From: Panonychus citri
Taxonomy: Eukaryota; Arthropoda; Arachnida; Trombidiformes; Tetranychidae
Direction of reading: 5' to 3'
Assembly (NCBI RefSeq): GCF_014898815.1
Contig: NW_026515541.1
Location: forward strand, 186,001 to 250,000
DNA: 64,000 bases
In this document: piece by piece, positions 13,098 through 24,500 of the stretch
Position numbering within the stretch: position 1 is the first letter of the stretch
Layout of the letters: the number at the start of each line of letters is the position of its first letter
Notes under the pieces: model-generated
The model's input: the letters and a program-made list of their open reading frames with translations, nothing else
Databases searched by the model: none
What the model was told of the DNA's origin: nothing
Position numbers and translations under genes: made by a program

Positions 13098-14977
13098 TTA
13101 AATGTAATTGAAATTGAAAAGGAAAATAATGATTACGATTAAGTTAATCATCCAAGACATTGATGGTCGTAGGCCATTGCTACACTGACCTCGAGTATAA
13201 GTCCGACAAGTTGCTAATTGTTGATTAACTGTATAAGGTAAAACCATCGGTAAAATGTAAGGGTCACTTCCTGGACAAACGTGATTAATTACTTGGAACA
13301 TGCAATCACGATAGTAAAATAATCCACTGAAAAGATAATTAGGAAAGGCAAAATTAACACAGAATTTAAGGAAACACAATTAAGTTAATTACCAGCAAAT
13401 TACGCGTTGAACCTCAGCCGGGGTTCGATAGTGGTGAGCGAATCGTTGGCTTTGCAGTAGCGCGTTCTCACAGTGTTGGGCCAAGTACCTTGATCTTTCC
13501 AGACAAATTTCAACGGAAGCCGATCCCGTCGGGTAACTGTAACTTGGCCTTACACTATCGTAAGGCTGGCTACCATAACTAGGGTAAATCCCACCCGCTC
13601 CGGGTGATGCACCCAGGTAAGGATAACGACCTCCGATTGGTATGCGATCACCATGAAGGCCATCGTTCAACGGAGGTGCCGGATAACCAACACCTCCTCC
13701 TGCTCCCAGGTACGGATCACCCTGACCAATTAGTGGCGGCGGCGGTGGTGGTGGACCAACTACCGCTGGGTAACCAATATACTGACCACTTACAGTCATA
13801 TCCCGATCATTAGGTCCATTCCTGATAATGGCGCTGATGAAGTTGACTCGTAATTTTTATCAATTGGCTCATTTGAAGTCTTCCTATGGGATCCGATGAT
13901 TACTGTTGATTACGAAACGCAATTAATTTCAGGTTAATTATATTCATTAACTTACCTGAATCAAGATCACCAGTTGATTGTGATGATGAGGGTGGTGAGG
14001 TTATATTAATACACAACCAAGACATATTCTTGGATCGATCAATCAAATATTGATTAACTAAATTTTGTTCCTGTGGCGAGCAACCAGTTCGTATCGATGA
14101 GTGTACACAATCACGGAATCGATTGTACCTCCTTTAATTGTCACCAAAAATTAATCAAATGTCAGAGAAATTAATAAATTGTCAATGTTACAAATAAAAG
14201 TTAATTCTTACCAACAATTGTACTGATTAATTAAACCTGGAGATGGATTAATGTTTTCACATTTCTTTACATCAGGATTACGATAACATGGCGAATCCGT
14301 GACTCCTATTAAATTAGAACAATTAAATTAACGATCACAACAATTACTCAAATCAATTACAATGAGTGAAAATTTGATTCATCACAATTAACTTATGTTG
14401 GTTATTCAACTTCCGCGTGAGTTTCATTTCAAACGTTAGATTTTGTCTTTGCCTTTGATTTGGAAAATTTTTCAACTTAATTGTAACAATTAGTTGATTG
14501 TCTTACCTGATTCACGATCACATTTTTGATCGAGATAAATTTTCGTCTTATAAATTAGACTCCATGTTGTTTGAGATGTTAATGAGTCCCGATGATCACA
14601 ATAAGGACTCAAATTAAGTAGACAATCAAGATTGTCTCTTAAATTGCTGTGAGAAAACAAAATTAAATTACTGTACTTGATTAACACTCTAGACAATTAA
14701 GATTTAATTACCGGCAGGTATATGTTAATGGCCATTTGGGTTCACCAAAATTTGGTTGATGATTAATCATTGGTATTGTTTCTGATTGGCATTGTTGCAA
14801 TTTACTGCAAATTGTTGATGATGATTGAGATGATTGTGATGATGAACAATTAATTGTAATGAAAAAACCTGTAAATTAACAAAAACAATCAATTAATCAG
14901 TTAATTGTCCGAAATTCATTGTAATCCAACTCACAGATTAGTATTGTAAACAAATGATTCCAATTGATTATTAACAT
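13098..14977 (-). CDS. Secreted, probably GPI-anchored protein with three six-cysteine repeats (unrecognised family)
   Basis: Seven exons on the minus strand: 14977-14935, 14868-14712, 14646-14507, 14305-14212, 14131-13956, 13902-13393, 13326-13098. The start gives a signal peptide (MLIINWNHLFTILICFFITI). Three repeats follow the pattern C-x(5-10)-C-x(n)-C-x(8)-C-x(7-8)-C-x(n)-C, with the fourth Cys preceded by Asp (RDNLDC, YNRFRDC, LFYYRDC). In every repeat a phase-2 intron falls right after the third Cys, so the gene grew by duplication of an exon pair. Between repeats 2 and 3 is a Pro/Gly/Tyr-rich linker with PPPPPPP and repeated GYP/YPYLGA motifs. The C-terminus is a hydrophobic tail (WMINLIVIIIFLFNFNYI) after Asn-Gly and Ser residues, as in GPI signals. 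I do not recognise the family. The frame breaks near 13797-13860; with one base restored the protein is about 449 residues. Confidence 0.7.
13797..13860 (-). other. Frame break in the Cys-repeat gene
   Basis: Entering exon 6 at 13902 through the good acceptor AATCAACAG, the frame reads through a plausible coding stretch (SHRKTSNEPIDKNYESTSSA) to TGA at 13798-13796. The proline-rich linker and repeat 3 lie in the next frame, which is open only after a TAA at 13860-13858. One missing base between these two stops would join them. A splice alternative exists: an acceptor at ACGAG|TCAAC would give the right phase but lacks a pyrimidine tract. Confidence 0.55.
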
Positions 14978-15384
14978 ATTCTTATATATTTTTGGCACAA
15001 TTAAAGCACAATTAACTACTGATTAGTCCTTTTTCCAATTTTGATTAAGGTCAATCATTTATTTAATCACTTGAACAACTTGTGAACAATTGAAATGATT
15101 ATTAAAATCAATAATCAAGAATAAGATGAAACATTTAGCCATAGTTAACGACACAATTAAACTTGATTATGATTATTGTTATGATGGTTATAAGTTAATC
15201 ATCAACAGTTAAGCGTAGTCATTGAGGGTTCATAATAAATTCAACAGCAATTAAAGGCTGATCTCATTTCTCAGTTTATTTCCAATTGATTATTGTTCAC
15301 TATTGGGAGCAAGACTGAATTAATTGTGGATACAATTGTTAATAGTTAGTTAATTGTTGCTTCTGACAAGAAAAACAGACTGAG

Positions 15385-15490
15385 ATCAACAGATGATTAG
15401 ACAATTTTAGCCCCAATAAAATATAACAAATTCATGGTACTTAATCATTTAGAGATCGAATTAATCACCGATGTGAGTTCCTAGTTATTT
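15385..15490 (+). repeat. Left copy of a direct repeat flanking decayed gene pieces
   Basis: This segment closely matches 16006-16105 in the same orientation. The best part is the block CAACAGATGATTAGACAATT and the next dozen bases, which differ at one position. After it the two copies diverge by small indels but share ATCATTTAGAGATCG-like and GTTATTTAA-like blocks. Confidence 0.65.
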
Positions 15491-15855
15491 AACGGTATTC
15501 TTAATGTGCCTTCCGGCGATAATTTCACCATAATTCAAACGTTCGATCTCAGAACAATTCGGAAAAATTTTACATTCGCGAAAAGAACATTTAAATCCAC
15601 TGATTTCATTCATTTCCTTGGTAATGATGAAAGAAAAGTCTTGTGTGTGTCCTATTTTCGAATCGAAGCTCCCCGACATTCTGACCTGGAGATGACCACT
15701 ACATGGACTTAAAATAATTCGATGTAGAATTAATGATCTTTGGAGTTGGTTTAATTTTAATTTAGTTCTTTATTAGCTGTTGTTGAGAAAAATACAATCG
15801 AAATGATTGATCTTGGTACGAAAACTTAGTTCGTAAATTTAATGTCGGTCGCAGG
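15491..15855 (+). pseudogene. Decayed partial copy of the UTP21/WDR36 gene
   Basis: Four short blocks match the intact gene 3-4 kb downstream in the same order and orientation. About 15498-15580 resembles 18482-18570 (…CTTCCGGCGATAATTTCACC versus CTTTCGGCAATGGTTTCACC). About 15596-15655 resembles 19035-19095, and about 15668-15710 resembles 19355-19400 (CGACATTCTGACCTGG in both). About 15755-15853 resembles 19955-20055, including the intron acceptor TTTAATTTAG and CTCTTTATTAGCTGTTG. Much coding sequence between the blocks is missing and the frame is broken. Retention of an intron end shows this is a DNA-level duplicate with deletions, not a processed pseudogene. Confidence 0.7.
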
Positions 15856-15996
15856 TCATATTCATTGGCAATGCGTCACTAAATTGACCTCGAGTAAGTC
15901 CGAAAAGCTGCTAATTGTTGATTAATTGTGTGGGGTGCAACCTCGGAGTAAATGTAAAGGTCACTTTTTGGACAAATGTGATTAATGGCCTGAAAC
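15845..15996 (-). pseudogene. Decayed copy of the last exon of the Cys-repeat gene
   Basis: Sequence from about 15845 to 15996 aligns with 13150-13305, the final exon of the Cys-repeat gene, in the same orientation. Shared blocks include TTGACCTCGAGTA-like, AAGTTGCTAATTGTTGATTAA-like and GACAAATGTGATTAAT-like segments. Indels destroy the reading frame. It abuts the UTP21 fragment, which has the opposite coding strand, so two unrelated gene pieces are fused here. Confidence 0.65.
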
Positions 15997-16005
15997 ATAA
16001 TGAAA

Positions 16006-16105
16006 ACAGTTCAACAGATGATTAGACAATTTTAGCTCCAATACATGAAACTTATCATCTAGAAATCGTATTAATCATAAATGTAATTTCCTCATTATTT
16101 AATTT
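16006..16105 (+). repeat. Right copy of the direct repeat flanking decayed gene pieces
   Basis: Direct-repeat partner of 15385-15490. The two copies bracket the UTP21 and Cys-repeat fragments, about 620 bp apart start to start. Confidence 0.6.
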
Positions 16106-16253
16106 TCGAAATCAAAATTAGAAATATACAATTATAAATGAACAATTTAACATTGATTTAACTTTCACGAGTGTTGTGATTATATTGATTTTGTTGTTTC
16201 TTTTTTTTGGTGAATTGAAATGAGATTTAATTTTAACTGTGAGGTTAATTGAA

Positions 16254-17549
16254 TTAATTTGATTTTTGGTCAATGAATTTAAGATGAGGCACAAAATGTT
16301 TTTCAATTGTAAATTGAATGACAAGATTAATTATCATGAAGATAAGTGAACAACAAGCCAATAATCCAAGTACATTCCAACGCAGATATTGATACAGGTA
16401 AGCAATTAGTAGCCATTGGCCTTGACCGGCAAACCAGAGCGATAATAAAGTTAATTGTTTCCATCCAGTTAATTGTAGGAATGGATAAAGAATCGGAAGG
16501 AAACACAAATACCAGATAAAGTATTGAGAAGTGACCACTTTGTTGAGAGTGACAAACATAAAGGTTGATGAGAAAAGCGAAAAGATTAAATTAACCGAAT
16601 GTGTAGAGTCCGTTGTCGATTTAAATTTTAGACAATATTGGCCAGAATAGTAGATAATCGAAATCACTTGTGGAATAAAGGCCAAATACGATAGGATTTT
16701 GAGGGTCAATGGGTCACTAATCGTTTTGTAGACATAAAAATAAGGTGAGAAATTGTGAGCATCGTCCTTTCGGTAGATATGATAAAACCAGGCTTCTTTC
16801 AGGTAAAGTTGACCGTATCTTAAGTAATAGCCGTAGGTGAGAAGGGTGAACGATACCAGCGACGAAAGGAAAAAGGTCAATTTGGATCGGTTGAAAGGTG
16901 AAATTATTTTGACAATTGTACTGGTCCAGTTACGATTTGATGGCAATGATCCGGTTAGGAAAAGATAAATTGGAAGACTGTAGATTATTGGATAGATTTT
17001 ACAATGAATTGATAATCCATAAAGTAGACCAGAATATAAATAAAGACCAGAGACTAGAAAATAAATTGTCCCAAGAACCAGGAATGTGATTAAAGTATCA
17101 GATGAGCCACGAGTTGAAATGATCATCGGTAATGGATTATAAAGCCAGATTAGTGATGAGATCAAGGCTTGATTGGGGGGTAATTGGATTCGAGGATGAG
17201 TTAAAATTTTGTAGATCAGATAACCGGTGATAATGTCCAGGGTGGCAAATAAAAATTTACCAAAAAGTGGAGCAAAATAAACATTGGGTAGAAGGAGAAA
17301 AGCAAATAATGGTGAATATCGGTAACCATGTCGCAGAAATGGTGACCTTCCAGCCTTCATGTACCTCGAACCATCAGTGAAAACAACATAATCAATATCA
17401 GTATATTGTAAACGAAAAATTTGATCATGAATCCATCCATAGATAATTAAAAATACACGAATCACTGAAGAGATAATCAAATGACTCTCAATGGATAAAC
17501 ACCAAGTAAACATTGAATCGTCATTTTCCTCAATCTCATCGCCATTCAT
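16254..17549 (-). CDS. PIGM: GPI mannosyltransferase 1 (PIG-M)
   Basis: A single intronless frame of 431 residues, the usual PIG-M length. The enzyme adds the first mannose, from dolichol-phosphate-mannose, to the GPI-anchor precursor on the luminal side of the ER with PIG-X. The catalytic DXD-type motif is seen near the N-terminus in YTDIDYVVFTDGSRYM. It is followed by the conserved blocks GRSPFLRHGYRYSPL, LFGKFLFATLDI, WLYNPLPMIISTRGSSD and SIHCKIYPIIYSLPIY. The rest is a series of hydrophobic segments, as expected for a GT-C multipass enzyme. The start at 17549 lies only 280 bp from the UTP21 start on the other strand, so the two probably share a divergent promoter. Its product would be needed to anchor GPI proteins such as the Cys-repeat protein upstream, a coincidence rather than an operon. 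Confidence 0.92.
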   Translation of the reverse strand: MNGDEIEENDDSMFTWCLSIESHLIISSVIRVFLIIYGWIHDQIFRLQYTDIDYVVFTDGSRYMKAGRSPFLRHGYRYSPLFAFLLLPNVYFAPLFGKFLFATLDIITGYLIYKILTHPRIQLPPNQALISSLIWLYNPLPMIISTRGSSDTLITFLVLGTIYFLVSGLYLYSGLLYGLSIHCKIYPIIYSLPIYLFLTGSLPSNRNWTSTIVKIISPFNRSKLTFFLSSLVSFTLLTYGYYLRYGQLYLKEAWFYHIYRKDDAHNFSPYFYVYKTISDPLTLKILSYLAFIPQVISIIYYSGQYCLKFKSTTDSTHSVNLIFSLFSSTFMFVTLNKVVTSQYFIWYLCFLPILYPFLQLTGWKQLTLLSLWFAGQGQWLLIAYLYQYLRWNVLGLLACCSLIFMIINLVIQFTIEKHFVPHLKFIDQKSN

Positions 17550-17829
17550 TTTCTATCCAGGGACAACCCAAACAAATTATCGAACACAATTAACCACCAA
17601 ATAAGAAAAGGAACAATCTAATTAGAATCACTAACAATTACAAGAGATAAATTCAATTGTAAAAACAAATGAATCCAGAGGCGACACAATCAGCTGGAAG
17701 GTCACATGATCTCCAACACGTTTTTTACTTTCATGTGTTGACTTTTTTTTTAAATTTCTTTTTGTTTCTCTTCAATTTTGATTATAATTTAGTGTTTAAT
17801 TGTTATTTTGAATTGTGAATTTCTCTATT
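17550..17829. promoter_or_regulatory. Divergent promoter region between PIGM and UTP21
   Basis: Only 280 bp separate the two start codons, which face away from each other. No TATA box is obvious; the segment contains TCACATGATCT and a T-rich tract near the UTP21 side. Shared promoter use is inferred from the spacing. Confidence 0.5.
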
Positions 17830-20800
17830 ATGGAATCAGTTTCGTCTTCTTCATCCAATGCGAGTCGAATCTTTGAAGGTTACAAAGCATTAGGAGTGAT
17901 TTCTGATGACAAACCTTTTCTCATTCGGTACATTGAGAAATTGGAAGAACTGAGAATCGTTTCAATTGTTGGAAGATATTTTCACACTTATAACTCTAAA
18001 TTACAATTACTAGAGACAAGTAAATTTCTTTTCTATTACCTATTGATTCATTTATTCTTTTCCTCTGTCTAATCTAATGCCATTTGTTTTTATTCGTTCC
18101 GTAGGTCATCCCCATCCTGGTCCAGTAAATGCTCTTACATCGGATTCGAAAACAGTTTTCTCATGTTCTGAGAATAAAATTTATGCATGGAAAGGTGGAC
18201 ATAAACATGTAAGTATCGAATTGTTGGATGAATAAGCCTGGTAAATGTTATATTTTCTTATTTACAATTCTATTCTATTCTCTGGTGATTAGCTAAGAAA
18301 AATTTTCGAAGGCCATGAATCTCGAGTCCATTCAATCCAAGCATTTGGACCTCATCTAATATCTATCGACGATGATAATATTTTAAAGGTTTGGGATATC
18401 AAAAGTAAAGGTAATTATGATGAAACAATTTCTCTTTTCTTTTTTTTCTGATTAATTTGTTCTGTTTTCCATTTAGAAACCATTCTTGATATGCCTTTCG
18501 GCAATGGTTTCACCATAACTCGGATGCTCCATCCCAGTACATATATAAACAAAATTTTACTCGGATCGAAACAAGGTCCTCTTCAGCTGTTAAACATACG
18601 AACCCAAAAGACAATCCATAAATTCAAGGGCTGGTCAGCTGGTGTAATTAGCTTGGAACAAGCTCCCGCCGTTAATGTCGTTGGAATTGGATTAGATGAT
18701 GGAGTTATTGTTGTTCACAATTTAAAATATGATGAAACACTTATGACTTTCATGCAAGATTGGGGACCAGTATTGGGCATTTCTTTTAGAACCGATGGTC
18801 CACCTTACATGATAACCACAAGTGATAAAGGTCATGTGGCGATTTGGGATCTTGAGAAGCGAAAATTATTGGTACAGAAACGAGATATTCATCAGGCTGC
18901 CATCACCGGGTGTCAATATATCATTGGTGAAGCTCTTATGGTAACAAGTTCCCCGGATAATACGATCAAAATTTGGTGTTTCGATGATCAAGAACAAATG
19001 GGAAGACTTTTATATTCACGGGAAGGGCATTCAAGTCCATCAAGTTTCATTCGTTTCCACGGAACTGATGGAAGAAATATCTTGAGTGTTTCTCAGGATT
19101 CAACTTTCAGATTGTTCTCTGTCCTCAGTGAAAGGCTTCATCGAAGTCTCGGTAAAGCTTCGTACAATCGTAAATACGCAAAAAAAGTCGGCGTTTCCAA
19201 TGACCCCAATGTTATGCCGCCGATTACTGAATTCGCCGCTGGTAATTAATCACATTCCATTTCAAACTTCCATCTTAGATTAACCTCTTTCAATTGTGTT
19301 TACAAAATTTTTCTCCTTTCCTTCCAGAATGTATGCACGAAGATGATTGGGACAATGTAGTCGCCCGACATTCTGACCTGGCGATAGCCACTACTTGGAC
19401 TACGAAAAAAATGAAAATGGGTAAACATAAATTGTTACACGATCGATTCAAGCAAAATAAGAAAGCTATTATCCTAACGGTAAGTTCATCATCTCTTAAT
19501 TGCCTTGATAATCAACTAATTGAATTGATTTCTCTTTAGGCATTAACTGTTAGCAGTTGCGGTAACTTTGCGATCCTTGGTTATAACACAGGTCACATTG
19601 ATCGGTTTAACATTCAGTCGGGAATCCATAGAGCAACTTACGAAAAAGAAAAAGGAAAAGGTAAATTGTCGATAATTTTTTCGATCGATTCAATTAACTC
19701 CATTTAAATTAAACTAAAAATCTTTCAATTAACAGCTCATAAAGGTGCAATTTCTGGTTTAATTAGTGATGAAACTTGTCGATTCTTAGTCAGTGGAGGT
19801 GCCGATGGACTAATCAACTTTTGGTCTTTCAAAGCGGCTGATTTATTGACCGAATTAAACTTCAATTCTCCAATTACTAAATTTGAATTGCATAAAGAAA
19901 GGTAACAATTAACATTAATAACTTTTTTTTCCATGTGGAATTAATTATTTCTTATTTTCTTTTAATTTAGCTCTTTATTAGCTGTTGCCTTTGAGAATAA
20001 TACAATTGAAATGATTGATCTTGATACGAAAAAAGTAATTCGTAAATTTAATGATCAAAATTCATCTATAACCGACATGGCCTTTAGCTTTGATGCTCGT
20101 TGGTTAATCGTCGCAACAAGTGATTGTTCAATTAGAGTTTGGGATGTATCATTAATCAAATTAATCGACTGGTTCCTTATGCCTTCGCCTTGTAAAAGTC
20201 TATCCATGTCTCCGATCGGCGATTATCTTGCAATGGCCTTAGAAAACGATGTTGGAATATTCTTATACTTTAATCTAACCCTTTACCTACCGATTTCTCT
20301 CAAGCCCATTTCCGATTCTTATGTACCTCGATTAAATGAATTACCAAGTGTCCGAGAAGATGATCAGGATGAAGACAAAGACGAGGACAATGAAAACGAT
20401 GTCGAACTGGTCAATGTCGAAGAAAATACTGATGAAGACGTCGAAATGATCGATTTAGATTATCAATCGCCAGATCAAATCTCCGATAAATTAATCACTC
20501 TATCAACATTACCCACTTCGAGATGGAAAAACTTACTGAATTTAGATTTAATTAGGGTAAGTGTTTTAATCGTTTTGTATAATTAGATACTAATTTTTGT
20601 CTAATTTGTTATTTTCTCTTCCATAGCAACGAAATAAACCAATTGAACCAGTTGAGAAACCTAAATCAGCTCCATTTTTCCTTCCAACGATCGATGGACT
20701 CGAACCTGAATTTGATTTAAATCGAGATGGAAATGATGAAAATACAAATACAAATAAATCAAAATTATTAAATAACCTCGCGGGAGTTTCACAGTTTGGA

Positions 20801-21188
20801 AAACTATTGATCAATTGTGCCTCTAAAAATAATTTCTCCAATAATCAAACAATTAAGAGAAATGAGTCCAATCGCAATCGACACTGAATTAAAATCTCTC
20901 GACATAATGATCTCAAAGGACGAAGACATCGAAGCCGATGATCATGTTTTACTCGTTTACTTTTTAATGGCCATGGAAAGTGCCATTGATACAAAACAGA
21001 ATTACGAGTTAATCCAATCGATTCTCGGATTATTTTTGAAAATTTACACTTCGATAATCCTTAAAGACGCAGATCTAGTTGAGAAATGTGAAAATCTATT
21101 TAAACAATTACAACAATTACCCAACAATTTACAAGATAAATTCAACGAATCACTTTACATAATCAACTTCATTCGAGGTACAATTTAA
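17830..21188 (+). CDS. WDR36: WD-repeat SSU processome protein UTP21/WDR36 (frame break near 3' end)
   Basis: Nine exons: 17830-18019, 18105-18208, 18293-18410, 18477-19241, 19328-19479, 19540-19660, 19736-19901, 19971-20556, 20627-21188. The ATG at 17830 opens the frame; an upstream in-frame GTG is ignored. About 920 residues, close to human WDR36. UTP21 is a tandem beta-propeller subunit of the UTP-B complex, acting in nucleolar 18S rRNA processing. WD units are seen throughout (for example IKIWCF, IRVWDV, AIWDLE), then an acidic linker. The C-terminal Utp21 domain follows, with APFFLPTIDGLEPEF and then SPIAIDTELKSLD and NYELIQSILGLFLKIY. The last two blocks lie one frame away from the first, the shift falling at the A5 run 20825-20829; removing one A restores an uninterrupted domain. 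AATAAA occurs at about 21212. Confidence 0.92.
20825..20829 (+). other. Single-base frame break in UTP21
   Basis: The last exon reads in frame from 20627 through INCASKNNF and then hits TGA at the CACTGA near 20886. The conserved C-terminal domain continues in the +1 frame. One extra A in the run CTAAAAATAA explains it exactly. No intron of plausible size fits. Confidence 0.75.
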
Positions 21189-21502
21189 ATGATCCATTAC
21201 GAATAACAATCAATAAATATTTTCATTTTATTTTCCACAAAAAAAATTGTTTTTCACTTTTCGAATCGTCGAAACAATTAACCAAATCAAAAAAACGAAA
21301 TTCAAATCAATCGAAATGTTTTAATCTTCCCACCAAAATTTTCTTCGTATCGACGATTCTCTTTCTTTTTCTCTGTCTATTAATTTCTAAGAGAAAAGAG
21401 AACAATTTTTCCTATTTTCTTTTTCTGTCTTCTTCTCTTCTTTTCTGACAATTGTTTTTGGTTTGTTTTCGTTTTTTCTAGTCATCGAATTAACAATTAA
21501 CT
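21189..21502. other. Spacer between UTP21 and the DNAJC16-like gene
   Basis: About 310 bp holding the UTP21 polyadenylation signal (AATAAA near 21212) and a T/C-rich promoter stretch before the next ATG. No other feature seen. Confidence 0.5.
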
Positions 21503-24500
21503 ATGTTTATAAATTATAATTATCTTTTAATTCTCGTCATTTTTATGCAATCAGTGAACAAATTATCTTCCTCTGACCCTTACAAGATCCTCGGTGTTCA
21601 AAGAAACGCTCCTTCTAATGACATAAAACGTGCATATAAAAAGCTCGCTCGCATTTGGTAATTATTGTTATGATGTTTTCGTTAATTGTTTAGCAATTTT
21701 CGTTATTTAATTGTTCTATTCTATTTTATTACCTTCTTGCCTTTCATTTTCGTTGAATTTCAGGCATCCCGATAAGAATAAGAATCCAGCAGCTGAAGAT
21801 GAATTCGTTAAAATCACCAAAGCATATGAGGTTTGTTTCTATTTTTTTTTCCTTCTATCTCTCAATTCATCTTCTCACTTGATTCTGGGTCAAATCAGGA
21901 CGAATTCATAAATCTCCATGTGATTCCAATTGTTGATTTCTATTCTCTTTTCAACCTCTGGTTTTATATCAAATGATCTGCATTAAGAACTCATTTTTAA
22001 TTCTTTTCTTGGTCGTGTATTTTTGGATTAACCAATTTGCTCTCATATTTATTTATTTTTATTCTTCTCTCTTTTTTATTTGTAGCTACTTATGGATCCT
22101 GATAGGAAAGAAGAATTTAATCGTTTTGGGACCACCGAAGATACGCCAAATTTTCGTCATAAACGTGATTACAGTGATTTTAAAAGGTTCGATTTTGATC
22201 CTTTCGAGACAATTTTCTCTTCTGGTGGATCTGGTTCATTTAATTTCAATCAAAATCAACCATTCATTTTTCATCGACAAACTATCACAGCAAAGTGAGT
22301 GCTAATCTTGTTTTCCTTTTGTGTTAATTTCTCTTTCTATTATTAATCCATTTCAATTTTAAATCTTCTCTTCTCAATTAAAGGGCTTATCAAAATAAAA
22401 TACTTCCTGCCAGTATAACATCGCCACAATTAATTCTGTTCTACGGTGATCTTTGTTTTCCATGTTTTAATGTCGAACCAGTTTGGCATAAAATTGTTCT
22501 CGAATTGGAACCTCTTGGTGTTGGTTTCGCTACAATTCACAGTAAACACGAAAGTAATTTAGCTCGTAAAATTGGAATAGATGATCTACCATACATAATT
22601 GGAATTGTTGACGGAGTTGTTCGCCATTACAAAGACAATCAACTTAGTTTACTTCGGATAATTGAATTTGTCCGTAAAATTTTACCCCGACATCTGATAA
22701 CTCAAGTGAATGACGAAAATTATGAATCATTTCTTTCTGGTTGGACTGATAATCGAGTTCGAGTGCTTTTCGTCAACAATGATAAGCTAATTAAACTTCG
22801 TTATCTACTAACAGCGTTTTCTTTCCGTGAACGTGTTGTTTGTGGACACGTTTCCATCAAAGAGAAAGACAGTCTCAAGCTAATACAAAGATACGGTGTT
22901 GATACTAAAATGGATTCAATGTTGATCTTTAACGAAGACATTAATCGTCCCATTGCCACACTCGCAGCGTCAGAATTGTTACCTCAGATAATCAAAGATG
23001 TCTTACACTCCAATAAATACCTTCTTCTACCAAGATTAACATCTCAGGTAAATTCGATAGCAATTACTTAAGTTTCTATTGAAAAATGGCCACTAATTTA
23101 TCTTATTATTATTTCAGGTTATGTTTGATCAAATCTGTCCTCCAGATGCACCTCGAAGTCGTCGACGATTATGTATCATGCTAGTTACAAATAACATTCC
23201 GACACAAGAGTCTGAGAAAGAAGCAATGAGACAATTTATCCTCGAAAATGAGTTCAATGAAGATAAATATAGATTCATGTACATTTACCAAGAGAAACAA
23301 ATGGATTTCATCAATTCATTATCAATCGGAAGTGGATCACCTTCTGACCTTACCTCTCATGTTGTTGTACTATGGAGACGTGAACAGGATCGTTTACTTT
23401 ATGAATGGTTACCTGATACATGGGATGTAATGGAACCAGAAAAACTGAACAAAAGTAAATCTGAACTACACGAATTACTCAATAAATTGAGTAAAACAAC
23501 CCAGACAATGACCAACAACGCCAAGATGGTCAATCTAATCGATGAACATGCAAGTGGTTTACTTGGTCGAATCCTTAAACGAATTCTGGTTCTTACCGAT
23601 GGTCTTGGTGATTCGATCTCTCAGAAAGAAGTTCTTCCAATTTTATCAGCAGTCGCTACATTTGTTTTCATTGGTATTTTTGGTTATATTTTACAATATC
23701 TAGTGTAAGTCGAATCATTCAAGTATTTCTATTCTCATGTTGTAATTATTTTTCTTTTTTGTCACTTATTATTGACAAGAGAAAGACAACAACTTGTTTC
23801 ATTCCATTGATTAGACTAATTGAAAGTATTTTTGGTTTTCCTTTGAAACAGCAAATTGGAAGAGAAAAATATTCGTGAACAATACCGTAGACTGGGTCGA
23901 ACTCCGCCTGGAAGTAATCCAAGGTGGGTTGAATTAACTTTTTGCTCAATGAGCAATTTTCATTATTTTCTATTCTCTTTCATTAATTGTCTTTCTTTTT
24001 TTTTCACCATAGAAATGAATTCAAATTGAGTATTCATGAACTGAGAGGAGAAACTTACAATGGACTGATTCGCCTTCTCAAACCTGGATGTCGGACTCTT
24101 GTTTTGCTTTGTGATACTAGAACTAAATCAAAATTATTACCCAAATTTTATAGATTTGTTCACCCTTATAGAAAGTAATTATCATCTTTTAAATACTTTC
24201 CAATCAGTTTCTCCCATGTAATTATGATTACTAACATGATTTATTCTTCATCTTTTACAGAAACAAAACTTTGATGTTTGCATATCTTTTGATTGAGAAA
24301 AATATTGATTGGTACAAAAAGATTTTACAACAAAGCTTAGGAGATCATAGAGAGCTTAATATTAACCCGAAAAATTGTATTGGCACCGTGTTAGCAATCA
24401 ACGGATTTAAGAGATATTTTTGTGTCTATCATGTCAAACATTCAGAAGTAAGTTTATCCCCCAATCAACCAGCTATTAATCTTAATTAAACTAAACTAAA

